Made by a program: the position numbers and the translations under genes. A stretch of 64,000 bases of DNA. Origin: JACVRW01 sp963808545 (GTDB lineage Bacteria > Actinomycetota > Thermoleophilia > Solirubrobacterales > Thermoleophilaceae). The notes under the pieces are model-generated. The model saw nothing but the letters and a program-made list of their open reading frames with translations. It was not told the origin of the DNA and searched no databases. Of this stretch, positions 16,791 to 25,230 are shown one piece after another (position 1 is the stretch's first letter; each line of letters starts with the position of its first letter). Location of the stretch: positions 4,275 to 68,274 of the forward strand of contig CAWEGB010000004.1 in assembly GCA_963808545.1 (NCBI GenBank). The letters are read 5' to 3'.

Positions 16791-17278
16791 CCGGCGACAC
16801 CCCGGTGCACGAGCTGTTCACCGAGTCCATGACGCTGCTGGCTTCGGGAGTGGCGGTGATCACCGCCCGCCGGGGCGACGGCGCTCCGTGCGGCCTGGCC
16901 GCCACCTCGGTGGCCTCGTTCAGCGACGATCCGCCGTCGCTCATGTGCTCGATCTGGCACCGCTCGCGCTGCCACGACGCGCTCGCGGCCAGCGACCACT
17001 TCGGGGTTCACCTGCTGCGCAGCGACGAGCTCGCGCTCGCGCATCGCTTCGCCGACCGCGAGCTGCCGGACAAGTTCGACGGCCTCGGCTGGTCCTGGGA
17101 CGGCGACGTGCCCGAGCTGGAAGGCACGCTCGCCTATCTGCGCTGCCGGCGCGCGGACAACTTCGTGCGCTACGACCACACCGTCCTGATCGGCGACCTC
17201 GACGGCGGCCGCATCGAGGAGGGCCACCCGCTGCTGTACGCGCGGCGGCGCATGGACTGGCTCCTGCACCCTTCTTAA
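16787..17278 (+). CDS. flavin reductase family protein
   Basis: 163 residues, DIM6/NTAB flavin reductase domain. FTESMTLLASGVAVITAR, GLAATSVASFSDDPPSLMCSI and LAASDHFGVHLLRSDE are the FMN-binding strands; LAYLRCRRADNFVRYDHTVLIGDL is the conserved C-terminal strand pair. Supplies reduced flavin to a monooxygenase or acts as a stand-alone reductase. ATG 16787 overlaps the nadB stop as ATGA; an ATG at 16781 is an alternative. The coupling to nadB, another flavoprotein, is suggestive but unexplained. Confidence 0.85.
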   Translation: MTGDTPVHELFTESMTLLASGVAVITARRGDGAPCGLAATSVASFSDDPPSLMCSIWHRSRCHDALAASDHFGVHLLRSDELALAHRFADRELPDKFDGLGWSWDGDVPELEGTLAYLRCRRADNFVRYDHTVLIGDLDGGRIEEGHPLLYARRRMDWLLHPS

Positions 17279-17347
17279 CGCCAACTCAACATTCGGAGCG
17301 TTCCCGGGAGCAGGAGTCAGAACGAGGGCAAGGGAGGCCCGAAGCCG

Positions 17348-17773
17348 ATGTACCAATTCAGTCGCTCGCTGTACCGGGAGTTGGCCCCGCACGTCGTTGC
17401 CTCAAACGGCGAGGACGTCGCGGCCGCGAGGCTGAGGTTCCTGAGGGCGTGCGAGTCGTCGATGGAGCGGCTCGCGCTCGACCGGCATTATTTCGGCAAG
17501 CCGGTCAGGACACTCTTCAGGGACATACGCCACTTCTTCCCGATGGCCGAGCAGCTGCGCGTCTACCGGATGTGTCAGGGGCACATGACGCTTGCCGTTC
17601 ACTACGTCGACAGCCAGCTCCGGACTGGCGTCACATTCGACGGCAGTCCGGTGTGCTGCCACGCGAGCACGCGGCGGGGCACCCCGTGCCAGCGTGTGCC
17701 GCTGCCGAGTAGCAAGTACTGCCCGTCGCACAAGCACCTCGGCGAGGTCGTCGCCGGGGTGGTTGCCGCCTGA
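17348..17773 (+). CDS. hypothetical protein with C-terminal Cys/His zinc-binding motif
   Basis: 141 residues. The N-terminal 90 are helical with YRELAPHVVA and LFRDIRHFFPMAEQLRVYRMCQGHM. The C-terminus has CCHASTRRGTPCQR followed by KYCPSHKHL, a C-x13-C-type plus YCxxH arrangement like the DUF5763 zinc-binding tail in actinobacterial proteins. GGGAGG lies 10 nt before the ATG. Stand-alone gene between the nadB unit and the hydantoinase operon. Role unknown; nucleic-acid binding is possible. Confidence 0.6.
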   Translation: MYQFSRSLYRELAPHVVASNGEDVAAARLRFLRACESSMERLALDRHYFGKPVRTLFRDIRHFFPMAEQLRVYRMCQGHMTLAVHYVDSQLRTGVTFDGSPVCCHASTRRGTPCQRVPLPSSKYCPSHKHLGEVVAGVVAA

Positions 17774-17779
17774 AGGCAA

Positions 17780-17785
17780 TAGCGT
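17780..17785 (+). promoter_or_regulatory. -10 box for hyuA
   Basis: TAGCGT ends 10 nt before the hyuA ATG at 17796, with no ribosome-binding site between them. Fits the leaderless promoter pattern seen throughout the right-hand segment. Confidence 0.4.
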
Positions 17786-17795
17786 CCACCCCGGG

Positions 17796-19742
17796 ATGAT
17801 TCTCGGGGTGGACGTCGGCGGCACCTTCACCGACGCGGCCCTGCTCACCGACGAACGGCTGCACACCGCCAAGGCTCCGACCACCCCGGACGACCAGTCC
17901 GAGGGAGTGATGAGCGCGGTGAGCGAGGTGCTCGACCAGGCGGGAGCGGAGGCGAGCGCGGTGTCTCGCTTCGTGCACGGCATGACCGTGGGCACGAACG
18001 CGCTGCTCGAGGGGCGGGTGGCCCGGACGGCCCTGCTCGCCACCGAGGGCTTCACCGATCTGGAGGAGCTGGGGCGCCAGGCGCGCCCCGAGCTGTACCG
18101 GCTCTGCGCCGGGCATCCGCCGCCGCTCGTTCCCGATGAGCTGCGGGTGCCGGTGCCGGAGCGAACCGGCCCCGACGGCGTACTGCGCGAGCTCGACGAG
18201 GACGCGCTGCGCGACGCGCTGGGCGACGTCGACGCCGAGGCCGCGGCGGTCTGCCTGCTGTGGGGCTTTCTCCACCCCGGTCACGAGCAGCGCGTGGCCG
18301 AGCTGCTGGGCGAGGAGCTGCCCGACGTCCACGTGTCCATCTCGCACGAGACCGCCGGTGTGTTCCGCGAGTACGAGCGCTGCGCCACCACGATCGTCGA
18401 CGCCGCCCTCTCGCCGCTCCTGCGCGGATATCTCGAACGCCTGACCTCACGGGCCGAGGAGGCGGGCCTGCCCGAACCGGAGGTGATGCTGTCGAGCGGC
18501 GGCACCGCAGGTGCCGGCACGGCGGCGCGGCACGCGTCGTGGACGGTTCTCTCGGGACCCGCCGGAGGGGCGGTGGGAGCCGCCCGGGTGGCCGGCGAGG
18601 CCGACGCGGTGGGCCTCGACATGGGCGGCACGTCGTGCGACGTCTCGCTGATCGTGGGCGGAGCTGCCGCCGTCGGCAGCGGCCGCGAGGTCGGCGGGCG
18701 TGCCCTGGCCCTGCCGATGGTCGACGTTCACACCGTGGGCGCCGGGGGCGGCTCGATCGCCTGGCGCGACCCCGGCGGCGCCCTGCGCGTGGGCCCCCGC
18801 TCCGCCGGCGCCGATCCCGGACCCGCCTGTTACGGGCGCGGCGGCGAGAAGCCGACGGTCACCGACGCCAACCTGCTGCTCGGCTACCTCGACGCCTCCT
18901 CCCCGCTCGCAGGCGGTGTCGAGCTCGACCGCGACGCCGCGGAACGCGCCGTGGCCGCACTGGGTGAGGAGCTGGACCTGGGCGTCGATGAGACCGCTGC
19001 GGGCGTCGCCAGGGTGGCGAGCGCGGCGATGGCCCAGGCCGTGCGGGTGGTGACCGTCGAGCGGGGCATCGATCCCCGCGGCCTCACGCTGATCCCCTTC
19101 GGCGGCGCCGGCCCGCTGCACGCCGCGCAGATCGCGGACGAGCTGGGCGTGGAGCGCGTGGTGGTTCCGCTGGCCAGCGGCGTGCTCTCGGCGCTGGGCC
19201 TCGTGGTCTCCGAGCGCCGACGGGACCTGGTGGAGAGCGTGCTGCTCGCCGGCGACGACCTGACGGGCGAGAACGCAGCCGAGGTGGTGGAGCGCCTGGG
19301 CGAGAAGGGCCGGGAGGAACTGGGCGAGCCTGACGCCGAGCTGCGCGCCGTATACGACCTCAGATACGCCGGCCAGGCCTTCGAGCTGTCGGTCCCCGGT
19401 GAGCTCTCGCCCGATCCCGATCGCCTTCGCTCGGACTTCGACGAGGCCCACGACGAGCGCTACGGCTACAGCGACCCGGACGCCGAGCTCGAGCTGGTCA
19501 CGATCCGGGTGGCGGCGGCGCTGCCCGGGGCCGAGCCTTCGCCGGCCACCTCGGAGGAGGGCGAGGAGCGCGGCACCCGCAGGCTGCGCTTCGGCGACGA
19601 GGAGACGGAGGCGGCGGTGCTGGGCCCGGGCGAGGCCGAGCTCGACGGCCCGGCCGTCTTCGAGCTGCCCGGAGCGACGCTGGTGGTGCCGCCCGGGTGG
19701 CACGCCGAGGCCGATGCCGACAGCGTGGTGATCAGCCGGTGA
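17796..19742 (+). CDS. hyuA: hydantoinase/oxoprolinase A-type subunit
   Basis: 648 residues. GVDVGGTFTDAALL is the actin-like phosphate-1 motif; HGMTVGTNALLEG, LGDVDAEAAAVCLLWGFLHPGHEQ, SHETAGVFREYER, GLDMGGTSCDVSLI and VGAGGGSIAW are the HyuA/5-oxoprolinase signatures, with IPFGGAGPLHA near the end. ATP-dependent opening of a five-membered cyclic amide (N-methylhydantoin, oxoproline) or acetone carboxylase-like chemistry; substrate cannot be fixed. Full length. Translationally coupled to hyuB by a GTGA overlap, with which it should form an AB complex. Confidence 0.9.
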   Translation: MILGVDVGGTFTDAALLTDERLHTAKAPTTPDDQSEGVMSAVSEVLDQAGAEASAVSRFVHGMTVGTNALLEGRVARTALLATEGFTDLEELGRQARPELYRLCAGHPPPLVPDELRVPVPERTGPDGVLRELDEDALRDALGDVDAEAAAVCLLWGFLHPGHEQRVAELLGEELPDVHVSISHETAGVFREYERCATTIVDAALSPLLRGYLERLTSRAEEAGLPEPEVMLSSGGTAGAGTAARHASWTVLSGPAGGAVGAARVAGEADAVGLDMGGTSCDVSLIVGGAAAVGSGREVGGRALALPMVDVHTVGAGGGSIAWRDPGGALRVGPRSAGADPGPACYGRGGEKPTVTDANLLLGYLDASSPLAGGVELDRDAAERAVAALGEELDLGVDETAAGVARVASAAMAQAVRVVTVERGIDPRGLTLIPFGGAGPLHAAQIADELGVERVVVPLASGVLSALGLVVSERRRDLVESVLLAGDDLTGENAAEVVERLGEKGREELGEPDAELRAVYDLRYAGQAFELSVPGELSPDPDRLRSDFDEAHDERYGYSDPDAELELVTIRVAAALPGAEPSPATSEEGEERGTRRLRFGDEETEAAVLGPGEAELDGPAVFELPGATLVVPPGWHAEADADSVVISR

Positions 19743-21226
19743 GCGGCATGGACCCGGTAACGCTGCAGGTGATGCTCGGAGCCTTGGGAGCGGCGTGCGA
19801 CGAGATGGGCGCGGTGCTGGTGCGCTCGGCCCACTCGGCCAACATCAAGGAGCGCCGCGACGCGTCCACGGCGCTGTTCGACTCGCGCGGTCGCATGGTC
19901 ATGCAGGCCGAGCACATCCCGGTGCACCTGGGCGCCATGCCCTCGGCGGTGGCGGCGGTGCTGGACGAGGACCACGAGCCGGAGGTGAGCTGGATCCTCA
20001 ACGATCCCTACCAGGGCGGCACCCACCTCCCCGACATCACCGTGATCACGCCGCTCTTCCACGACGACGAGCTGGTGGGCTTCGCCGCCAGCCGGGCCCA
20101 CCACGCCGACGTCGGAGGCAGCCAGCCGGGCAGCCTGCCCACGGACTCGACCACGCTCGAGGAGGAGGGCGTGGTCATCCCGCCCACGCGGATCGAGCCG
20201 GACACGCTCGAGCAGCTGGTCGAGCAGATGCGCGGCCCGCGCCAGCGCGAGGCCGACCTGCGGGCACAGCTGGCCGCCGGACGGGCGGGCGCCGAGCGCG
20301 TGGCGGCGCTGATCGAGCGGTACGGGCTGGACACCTACCGCGACGCCCTCGAGGAGACCCTCGACTACGCGGAGAAGCGCACCCGCTCGCGCATCTCGGA
20401 GCTCGAGGACGGCGAGCGCGAGGCCCGCGACGTGCTCGAGGCGGCGGACGGCGACGACCTCGAGCTGCGCCTGAAGGCCACCGTCGACGGCGACTCCGTG
20501 ACCCTCGACTTCACCGGCTCGGCCGATCAGCACGAGGGCAACCTCAACTGCCCGCTGGCCGTGACCCTGTCGGCCTGTTACTTCGCGGTCCGCGTGCTGG
20601 CCGACCCGGACGTGCCGGCCTGCGAGGGCGCCTACCGGCCGGTGGAGGTGATCGCGCCGGAGGGCACGCTGCTCAACGCCCGTTCACCGGCCGCCGTGGT
20701 GGCGGGCAACACCGAGACCTCGTCGCGGGTGGCCGACCTGGTGCTGGCCGCCTTCGGGTGCGCGCTCGGACAGGGCACGATGAACAACTTCACCCTCGGC
20801 AACGACGGATTCAACTACTACGAGACGCTCGGCGGCGGCCAGGGCGCCTGCGCCGACGCCGACGGACCGAGCGCGGTGCACGTGGCGATGTCCAACACGC
20901 TGAACACTCCGGTGGAGGCCCTGGAGCGCGAGTTCCCGGTGCGGGCGATCGAGTACGCGCTCCGTCGGGGCTCGGGTGGAGCGGGCCGGCGGCGAGGCGG
21001 CGACGGAGTGGTGCGCGAGCTCGAGGCGCTCGAGGACATGCATTACTCGCTGATGACCGAGCGCCGGCGCCACGGGCCTCCTGGTGCGGATGGCGGCGAG
21101 CCGGGTATGCCGGGTCGGAACCTGCTGAACGGACAGGAACTGCCCGGCAAGGCATCCGGCACGCTGAGCTCCGGCGACCGGCTGCGAATCGAGACACCCG
21201 GAGGTGGAGGACATGGAGAGGCCTGA
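19739..21226 (+). CDS. hyuB: hydantoinase B/oxoprolinase family subunit
   Basis: 495 residues from GTG 19739. DPVTLQVMLGALGAACDEMGAVL, HSANIKERRDASTALFD, HIPVHLGAMP, NDPYQGGTHLPDITVI, FAASRAHHADVGG and GSGGAGRRRGGDG are the HyuB hallmark blocks. Somewhat shorter than the common 510-590 residues but all blocks are present, so it looks complete. Ends with GGGGHGEA and reaches into the ribosome-binding site of the next gene. Works with HyuA on a cyclic amide or related substrate. Confidence 0.9.
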   Translation: MSGMDPVTLQVMLGALGAACDEMGAVLVRSAHSANIKERRDASTALFDSRGRMVMQAEHIPVHLGAMPSAVAAVLDEDHEPEVSWILNDPYQGGTHLPDITVITPLFHDDELVGFAASRAHHADVGGSQPGSLPTDSTTLEEEGVVIPPTRIEPDTLEQLVEQMRGPRQREADLRAQLAAGRAGAERVAALIERYGLDTYRDALEETLDYAEKRTRSRISELEDGEREARDVLEAADGDDLELRLKATVDGDSVTLDFTGSADQHEGNLNCPLAVTLSACYFAVRVLADPDVPACEGAYRPVEVIAPEGTLLNARSPAAVVAGNTETSSRVADLVLAAFGCALGQGTMNNFTLGNDGFNYYETLGGGQGACADADGPSAVHVAMSNTLNTPVEALEREFPVRAIEYALRRGSGGAGRRRGGDGVVRELEALEDMHYSLMTERRRHGPPGADGGEPGMPGRNLLNGQELPGKASGTLSSGDRLRIETPGGGGHGEA

Positions 21227-22094
21227 GCGTGTCGCGTTTTTCGGGCTCGGCATGATGGGCGGGCCGATGGCGGCCAACCTGGCGCGCGCGGGCTTCGAGC
21301 TGTCGGTGTGGACCCACAGCGAGGGCAAGGCGCAACGCTTCGTGGACGAGCACGGCGGATCCGCGGGCGCCACACCGGCCAGGGCTGCCGAGGGTGCGGG
21401 CGCGGTCATCACCATGGTCACCGACTCGCCCGAGGTCGAGTCGGTCCTGTTCGGTGACGACGGGGCCGCCGGCTCCCTGGACGAGGGAGCACTCGTGATC
21501 GACATGTCGACCATCGCACCATCGGCCTCGCGAAGGATCGGCGAGCGTCTGTCGGGACAGGGGCTCGACTACCTGGAGGCTCCGGTGTCGGGCTCACTGC
21601 CCAAGGCGGGAGACGGGAGCCTCACCATCATGGCCGGAGGCGAGCCTGCCACCTTTGAGCGCGCCCAGCCGCTGTTCGAGGCGATGGGCGAGCGCATCAT
21701 CCTGGTGGGTCCCACCGGGCACGCCCAGCTGGCCAAGCTGCTGACCAACACCATGGGCGCCGTGCACGCCGCGGCCCTCGGCGAGGCGGTCATCGCCGTG
21801 CGCAAGGCGGGGATCGACCCGGAGGCGTTCATCGAGGTGGCGTCGGGAAGCGCCGGCAATTCGACCGTGCTCGCGCTCAAGGGAAAGCCGATGTTCGACC
21901 ACGACTTCGAGCCGCTCTTCAAGCTGGAGCACATGCTCAAGGACGTGCGGCACTGTCTCGACGAGGCCCGCGCGCTCGGCGTGGAGCTGCGGCTCGGCGA
22001 GCTGGCGGAGACGATCTACGCCCGGGCGGCGGACGAGGGGCATGGCGGTGAGGACTTCGCCGCGGTGATTCTCACGCTGGAGGAGTCGGCGTAG
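21213..22094 (+). CDS. NAD(P)-dependent beta-hydroxyacid dehydrogenase
   Basis: 293 residues. VAFFGLGMMGGPMAANLARAGF is the dinucleotide-binding fold of the 3-hydroxyisobutyrate dehydrogenase family; YLEAPVSGSLPKAGDGSLTIMAGG carries the substrate loop and GHAQLAKLLTNTM the catalytic Lys. Could oxidise or reduce a semialdehyde produced downstream of hydantoinase action. ATG 21213 chosen because GGAGGTGGAGG precedes it; the gene begins 14 bp inside hyuB's 3' end. Third gene of the operon. Confidence 0.85.
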   Translation: MERPERVAFFGLGMMGGPMAANLARAGFELSVWTHSEGKAQRFVDEHGGSAGATPARAAEGAGAVITMVTDSPEVESVLFGDDGAAGSLDEGALVIDMSTIAPSASRRIGERLSGQGLDYLEAPVSGSLPKAGDGSLTIMAGGEPATFERAQPLFEAMGERIILVGPTGHAQLAKLLTNTMGAVHAAALGEAVIAVRKAGIDPEAFIEVASGSAGNSTVLALKGKPMFDHDFEPLFKLEHMLKDVRHCLDEARALGVELRLGELAETIYARAADEGHGGEDFAAVILTLEESA

Positions 22095-22140
22095 GGTCCC
22101 CGGGGTACTGGCCACTCAGCCAAAAATCCGACCCTCTACG
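22090..22140 (+). terminator. stem-loop after the hydantoinase operon
   Basis: CGTAGGGTC (22090-22098) pairs with GACCCTCTACG (22130-22140) with a two-base bulge, and an inner TGGC/GCCA stem caps it. The left arm includes the stop codon. There is no downstream T-run, so termination strength is uncertain. Confidence 0.35.
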
Positions 22141-22259
22141 TTGCATTCGCCACGAAATTTCCCTTGCACGCTGGGCTTTCCTGGGTCACAATGGCCGCCC
22201 GCGCCCCCCAGCCGGATCAAGCCGAACGCCAGGTGGCGCTATGGAGGTTTTTCTCGTCT

Positions 22260-22889
22260 ATGCCAGTCGCATTGAAGGAATGGGCCGTTACCGTGCGGGC
22301 TCTCGCCGAGGGCGAGCAGCTCGTGACCCTGCGTAAGGGTGGAATCCGCGAGGAGAACAAGCACTTCGAGATAGAGCACGACCGGTTCTTTCTCTATCCG
22401 ACCTTCGATCACCAGCGCAACGACCTGATCCGCCAGTCGCACGTGCCCGAGCTCGACCGGGCCCTCGAGGAGGGCGTCTGGCCGGACAACGAGCCGCCCG
22501 CCGAGGCGCTCATCCGGGAGGGGGGCATCCCCCAGCCCGAGCGGGTGCGCATCCGGGCGTGGGCCGAGGTGGCGGCGAGCTACCTGATCACCGATCCGCG
22601 CGCCATCGACGCGCTGTCCCCGTACTACATCTGGACGACCGACTACGCGGAGAAGCGGCTCTCCTGGAAACGCCGTCATCCCCTTCACGTGATGCTGCTG
22701 CGCACCTACCGCATTCCGCGGCCGGTCACGGTCAAGGTGCGTCCGGAGTACCACGGTTGCCGCTCCTGGCTCGAGCTCTACCGCGAGCTCCCGTTCGAGG
22801 GCACGCCGGTGCTCTCCGACGAGGAGTTCGAGCGGGCGTCGGAGGAGATCGAGGCGATCGCCTCGGACGCCGTGCCCGTCTTGGCCTGA
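22260..22889 (+). CDS. DUF1802 family protein
   Basis: 209 residues from ATG 22260. MPVALKEWAVTVRALAEGEQLVTLRKGGIREE is the DUF1802 N-terminus; HFEIEHDRFFLYPTFDHQ follows, and VRIRAWAEVAASYLITDPRAIDALSPYYIWT and PYYIWTTDYAEKRLSWKRRHPLHVMLLRTYR complete the domain. Family function is unknown. An ATG at 22191 in frame would add 23 residues not typical of the family. Ends 20 bp from the convergent DUF2237 gene. Confidence 0.8.
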   Translation: MPVALKEWAVTVRALAEGEQLVTLRKGGIREENKHFEIEHDRFFLYPTFDHQRNDLIRQSHVPELDRALEEGVWPDNEPPAEALIREGGIPQPERVRIRAWAEVAASYLITDPRAIDALSPYYIWTTDYAEKRLSWKRRHPLHVMLLRTYRIPRPVTVKVRPEYHGCRSWLELYRELPFEGTPVLSDEEFERASEEIEAIASDAVPVLA

Positions 22890-22909
22890 GCGCGGGCCGC
22901 GTTCGTTTC

Positions 22910-23302
22910 CTACTGCTCGAAGGCGCCGGGGTCGGCAGGCACGTCCACCGCATGCTCTCGCAGCGCCTCGAGCGGAACGACGTCGAGCGCGCGCTCGTGC
23001 GTCGAGGCGAGCACCACGAAGGCGGCCGCGCCGTCCTCGTGGGCACGCAACCAGTTGGCCGCGGTGACGCACCAGCGGTCACCGGGCCGCAGTCCGGGGA
23101 ATCCGTAGGCCGGCAGAGGTGAGACCAGGTCGTTGCCGATGCCGCGCTGGTGGGCGAGGAACTCCTCGGTGACCACGGCGCAGATCGTGTGACTGCCGAG
23201 GTCCTGAGGACCCGTGTTGCAGCAGCCGTCGCGGAAGAAGCCGGTCACGGGATCGGTGCCGCACGACTCCAGCTCATCGCCCAGCACGTTGCGCTCAGCC
23301 AC
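22910..23302 (-). CDS. DUF2237 family protein
   Basis: 130 residues from GTG 23302. NVLGDELESCGTDPVTGFFRDGCCNTG carries four conserved cysteines; DLGSHTICAVVTEEFLAHQ, NDLVSPLPAYGFPGLRPGDRWCVTAANWLRAHEDG and HERALDVVPLEALREHAV complete the DUF2237 fold. Biochemical role unknown; the cysteine set may bind a metal. The minus-strand GATACT box 6 nt upstream of the GTG supports this start. The open frame extends far upstream into the next gene's antisense space and that part is spurious. Confidence 0.85.
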   Translation of the reverse strand: MAERNVLGDELESCGTDPVTGFFRDGCCNTGPQDLGSHTICAVVTEEFLAHQRGIGNDLVSPLPAYGFPGLRPGDRWCVTAANWLRAHEDGAAAFVVLASTHERALDVVPLEALREHAVDVPADPGAFEQ

Positions 23303-23325
23303 CGGCGCAGTATCGCGCCTGGCGC

Positions 23326-24540
23326 TCAGCGGGCGCAGCACCACCCCGACAGGCGCGGGAAGCCTGCTCCGCGACCGCCCGGGTCGAGCTGCCGCGACAC
23401 GCGTGAGAAGGCCCGTGGCCGTCCTCGCCCGATCAGCAGCCACTGATTCGCCTCCGGCCAGGCCACGAGCAGCCGGCGGCCGTCGGGCGACCACTCGAGC
23501 TCGGAGAACGTTCCCGGGCCGCTGAACAGCCGGCGCCAGGCCACCAGGTCGCCGGTGAGTCCGACGGCCACAACCTGGGAGACGCCGCCCCGCGACAGGG
23601 CCACCGCCGCGCGCCGGCCGGACGGGTGAAGCGCCAGGGCGCCGGCGCGGGTGCCCACCGGAAGCGGGCGCTCCGCCCGCAGGCGGCCGTCGCGGCCACG
23701 CACCTGCAGGGCGTCCGGCAGAAGGATCACCAGGCGGCGCCCGTCGCGCGACCAGGCTAGGTCGAGCGCCCGCGCCGGAAGGGGCGCAGACCACAGCCGC
23801 GCGCCGGTGTCGGCGTCGACGCTGGCCACGGCCTGACCCGTGCCACCGTTCGGCGTCGTCCGTACGTAGCTGAGGGAGTACCCGCGCCCGGGCCGCCAGG
23901 CGGGCGTGACCGCCGCGGCCCCGCCCGCGACGGCATGGTCGAGCCGCCCGCTGCCGTCGGCCACCCGGAGCGTCCGGCCCGATGGCCGCGACTCCAGGTA
24001 GGCCACTCTGTAGCCGTCGCCGCGCGACCATGCGGGACGGCCCACTCTCCCCGGCCGGACGATCGACCAACGCGGCTCTCCCGACGGCTCCATCGCGGTG
24101 ACCCGGCGTCCCCGCGTGCCGATCACGTAGAGCCCGCGGGGCGACCAGCCCAGCTCGTGGTAACCGCCGAGCCTGCGCAGCGCTCCGCCGGGGTCCACCC
24201 GCCAGGCGCCGGAGTCGGATACCGCCAGCAGCCGCCCGCCCCGCGGGAAGCCGCGGAGGGTGGGTTGAGCCTCGTCGGGGGCGAGGCCCACGCGCTCCTC
24301 GATCCACTCGCCCACGGCCGCTCCCGCCGGGCTGAGCGCCGCGCCCAGACCCAGGGCGAGCAGAGCGGCCGCGAAGGCCAGGCGCAGCGCCGGACGCCGC
24401 GAGCGACTGGGGCGGACCGGGCTCCGCTCGGCGTGGGCGGCCTCGATCACGCGCCAGCTGCGTCGGGCCGCGCCCGCCTCGTCCGGGGCCGGGCTGTCCG
24501 CGAGGGCGTCGCGCAGGCGCTCTTCGAGCTGCGAGCTCAC
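23326..24540 (-). CDS. membrane-anchored beta-propeller protein, putative anti-sigma factor
   Basis: 404 residues. The first 50 are a cytoplasmic helical segment (LEERLRDALADSPAPDEAGAARRSWRVIEAAHAERSP), about 52-75 a transmembrane helix (LRLAFAAALLALGLGAALSPAG), and the rest is an external propeller of WD40/PQQ-like blades (LGGYHELGWSPRGLYVI, RPAWSRGDGYRVAYL, ARALDLAWSRDGRRLVIL, SELEWSPDGRRLLVAW). No zinc-binding HxxxCxxC anti-sigma motif. It overlaps the ECF sigma stop by 4 bp (ATGA), the usual place for an anti-sigma factor. Regulation of that sigma by an extracytoplasmic sensor is inferred. Confidence 0.7.
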   Translation of the reverse strand: MSSQLEERLRDALADSPAPDEAGAARRSWRVIEAAHAERSPVRPSRSRRPALRLAFAAALLALGLGAALSPAGAAVGEWIEERVGLAPDEAQPTLRGFPRGGRLLAVSDSGAWRVDPGGALRRLGGYHELGWSPRGLYVIGTRGRRVTAMEPSGEPRWSIVRPGRVGRPAWSRGDGYRVAYLESRPSGRTLRVADGSGRLDHAVAGGAAAVTPAWRPGRGYSLSYVRTTPNGGTGQAVASVDADTGARLWSAPLPARALDLAWSRDGRRLVILLPDALQVRGRDGRLRAERPLPVGTRAGALALHPSGRRAAVALSRGGVSQVVAVGLTGDLVAWRRLFSGPGTFSELEWSPDGRRLLVAWPEANQWLLIGRGRPRAFSRVSRQLDPGGRGAGFPRLSGWCCAR

Positions 24541-25172
24541 CTCTCCCCCACGATCTCGGCCAGCCGGTCGAGCGCGCGGCGCATGCGCGAGTTGACCGTC
24601 CCACGCGGCAGCTCGAGCAGGCGCGCGATCTCTCCGGGTGTGTACTCGAACAGGTAGCGCAGAGCCACGAGCGCGCGCTGTTCCGGGCCGAGCTCACGCA
24701 GGGCGTCGAGCAGGTCGTCCGAGAAGGGCACACTGGGCCGGTCGGGCGCGGCCGTGACGGCCTCGGCCGCCGCGGGATCGACCTCGGCGCGCAGGCTCCG
24801 GGCGCGCGCGGCGTCGATGGCCCGGTTGACGACTATGCGGTGCATCCAGGGCCCGAACGGTCGCCGCCGGTCGAAGCGGTCGAGAGCGCGCACCGCGGCC
24901 AGGAACGACTCCTGGGCGATGTCCTCTGCCGCAGCCGCGTCGTGGACCACGAGGTACGCCGCACGGTAGGCGCGTGGCCACTCTCGCCGAAACAGCGCCT
25001 CCAGCGCCTCGGACGAGCCGCGCTGTGCCTCCCGCACGAGCCGCCCCTCCCCGGGTCCCGCCGCAGCCCGAGTGGCGGCCACGCGCGCAAGCAGCCCCGG
25101 CCCACCGGCGGGCGCCAGGGCTCCGGGCCGATCCTCGTTCACGCTGACAGCGGAGCTTCTCACGCGCTTCAC
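24537..25172 (-). CDS. RNA polymerase ECF sigma factor
   Basis: 211 residues, sigma-70 region 2 at about 45-110 (EALEALFRREWPRAYRAAYLVVHDAAAAEDIAQESFLAAVRAL, RPFGPWMHRIVVNRAID) and region 4 at about 150-205 (LRELGPEQRALVALRYLFEYTPGEIARLLELPRGTVNSRMRRAL, a clear helix-turn-helix). No region 3 or 1.1, as in group IV sigmas. Directs transcription of a stress or envelope regulon. The GTG start has TAGTGA 6 nt upstream. Cotranscribed with the putative membrane anti-sigma downstream. Confidence 0.92.
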   Translation of the reverse strand: MKRVRSSAVSVNEDRPGALAPAGGPGLLARVAATRAAAGPGEGRLVREAQRGSSEALEALFRREWPRAYRAAYLVVHDAAAAEDIAQESFLAAVRALDRFDRRRPFGPWMHRIVVNRAIDAARARSLRAEVDPAAAEAVTAAPDRPSVPFSDDLLDALRELGPEQRALVALRYLFEYTPGEIARLLELPRGTVNSRMRRALDRLAEIVGER

Positions 25173-25230
25173 CCGAAGTCACTACGTGGGCGCCCGGGTG
25201 AGAGGTCCCGTCTGTCTCGAGATCGGCCGC

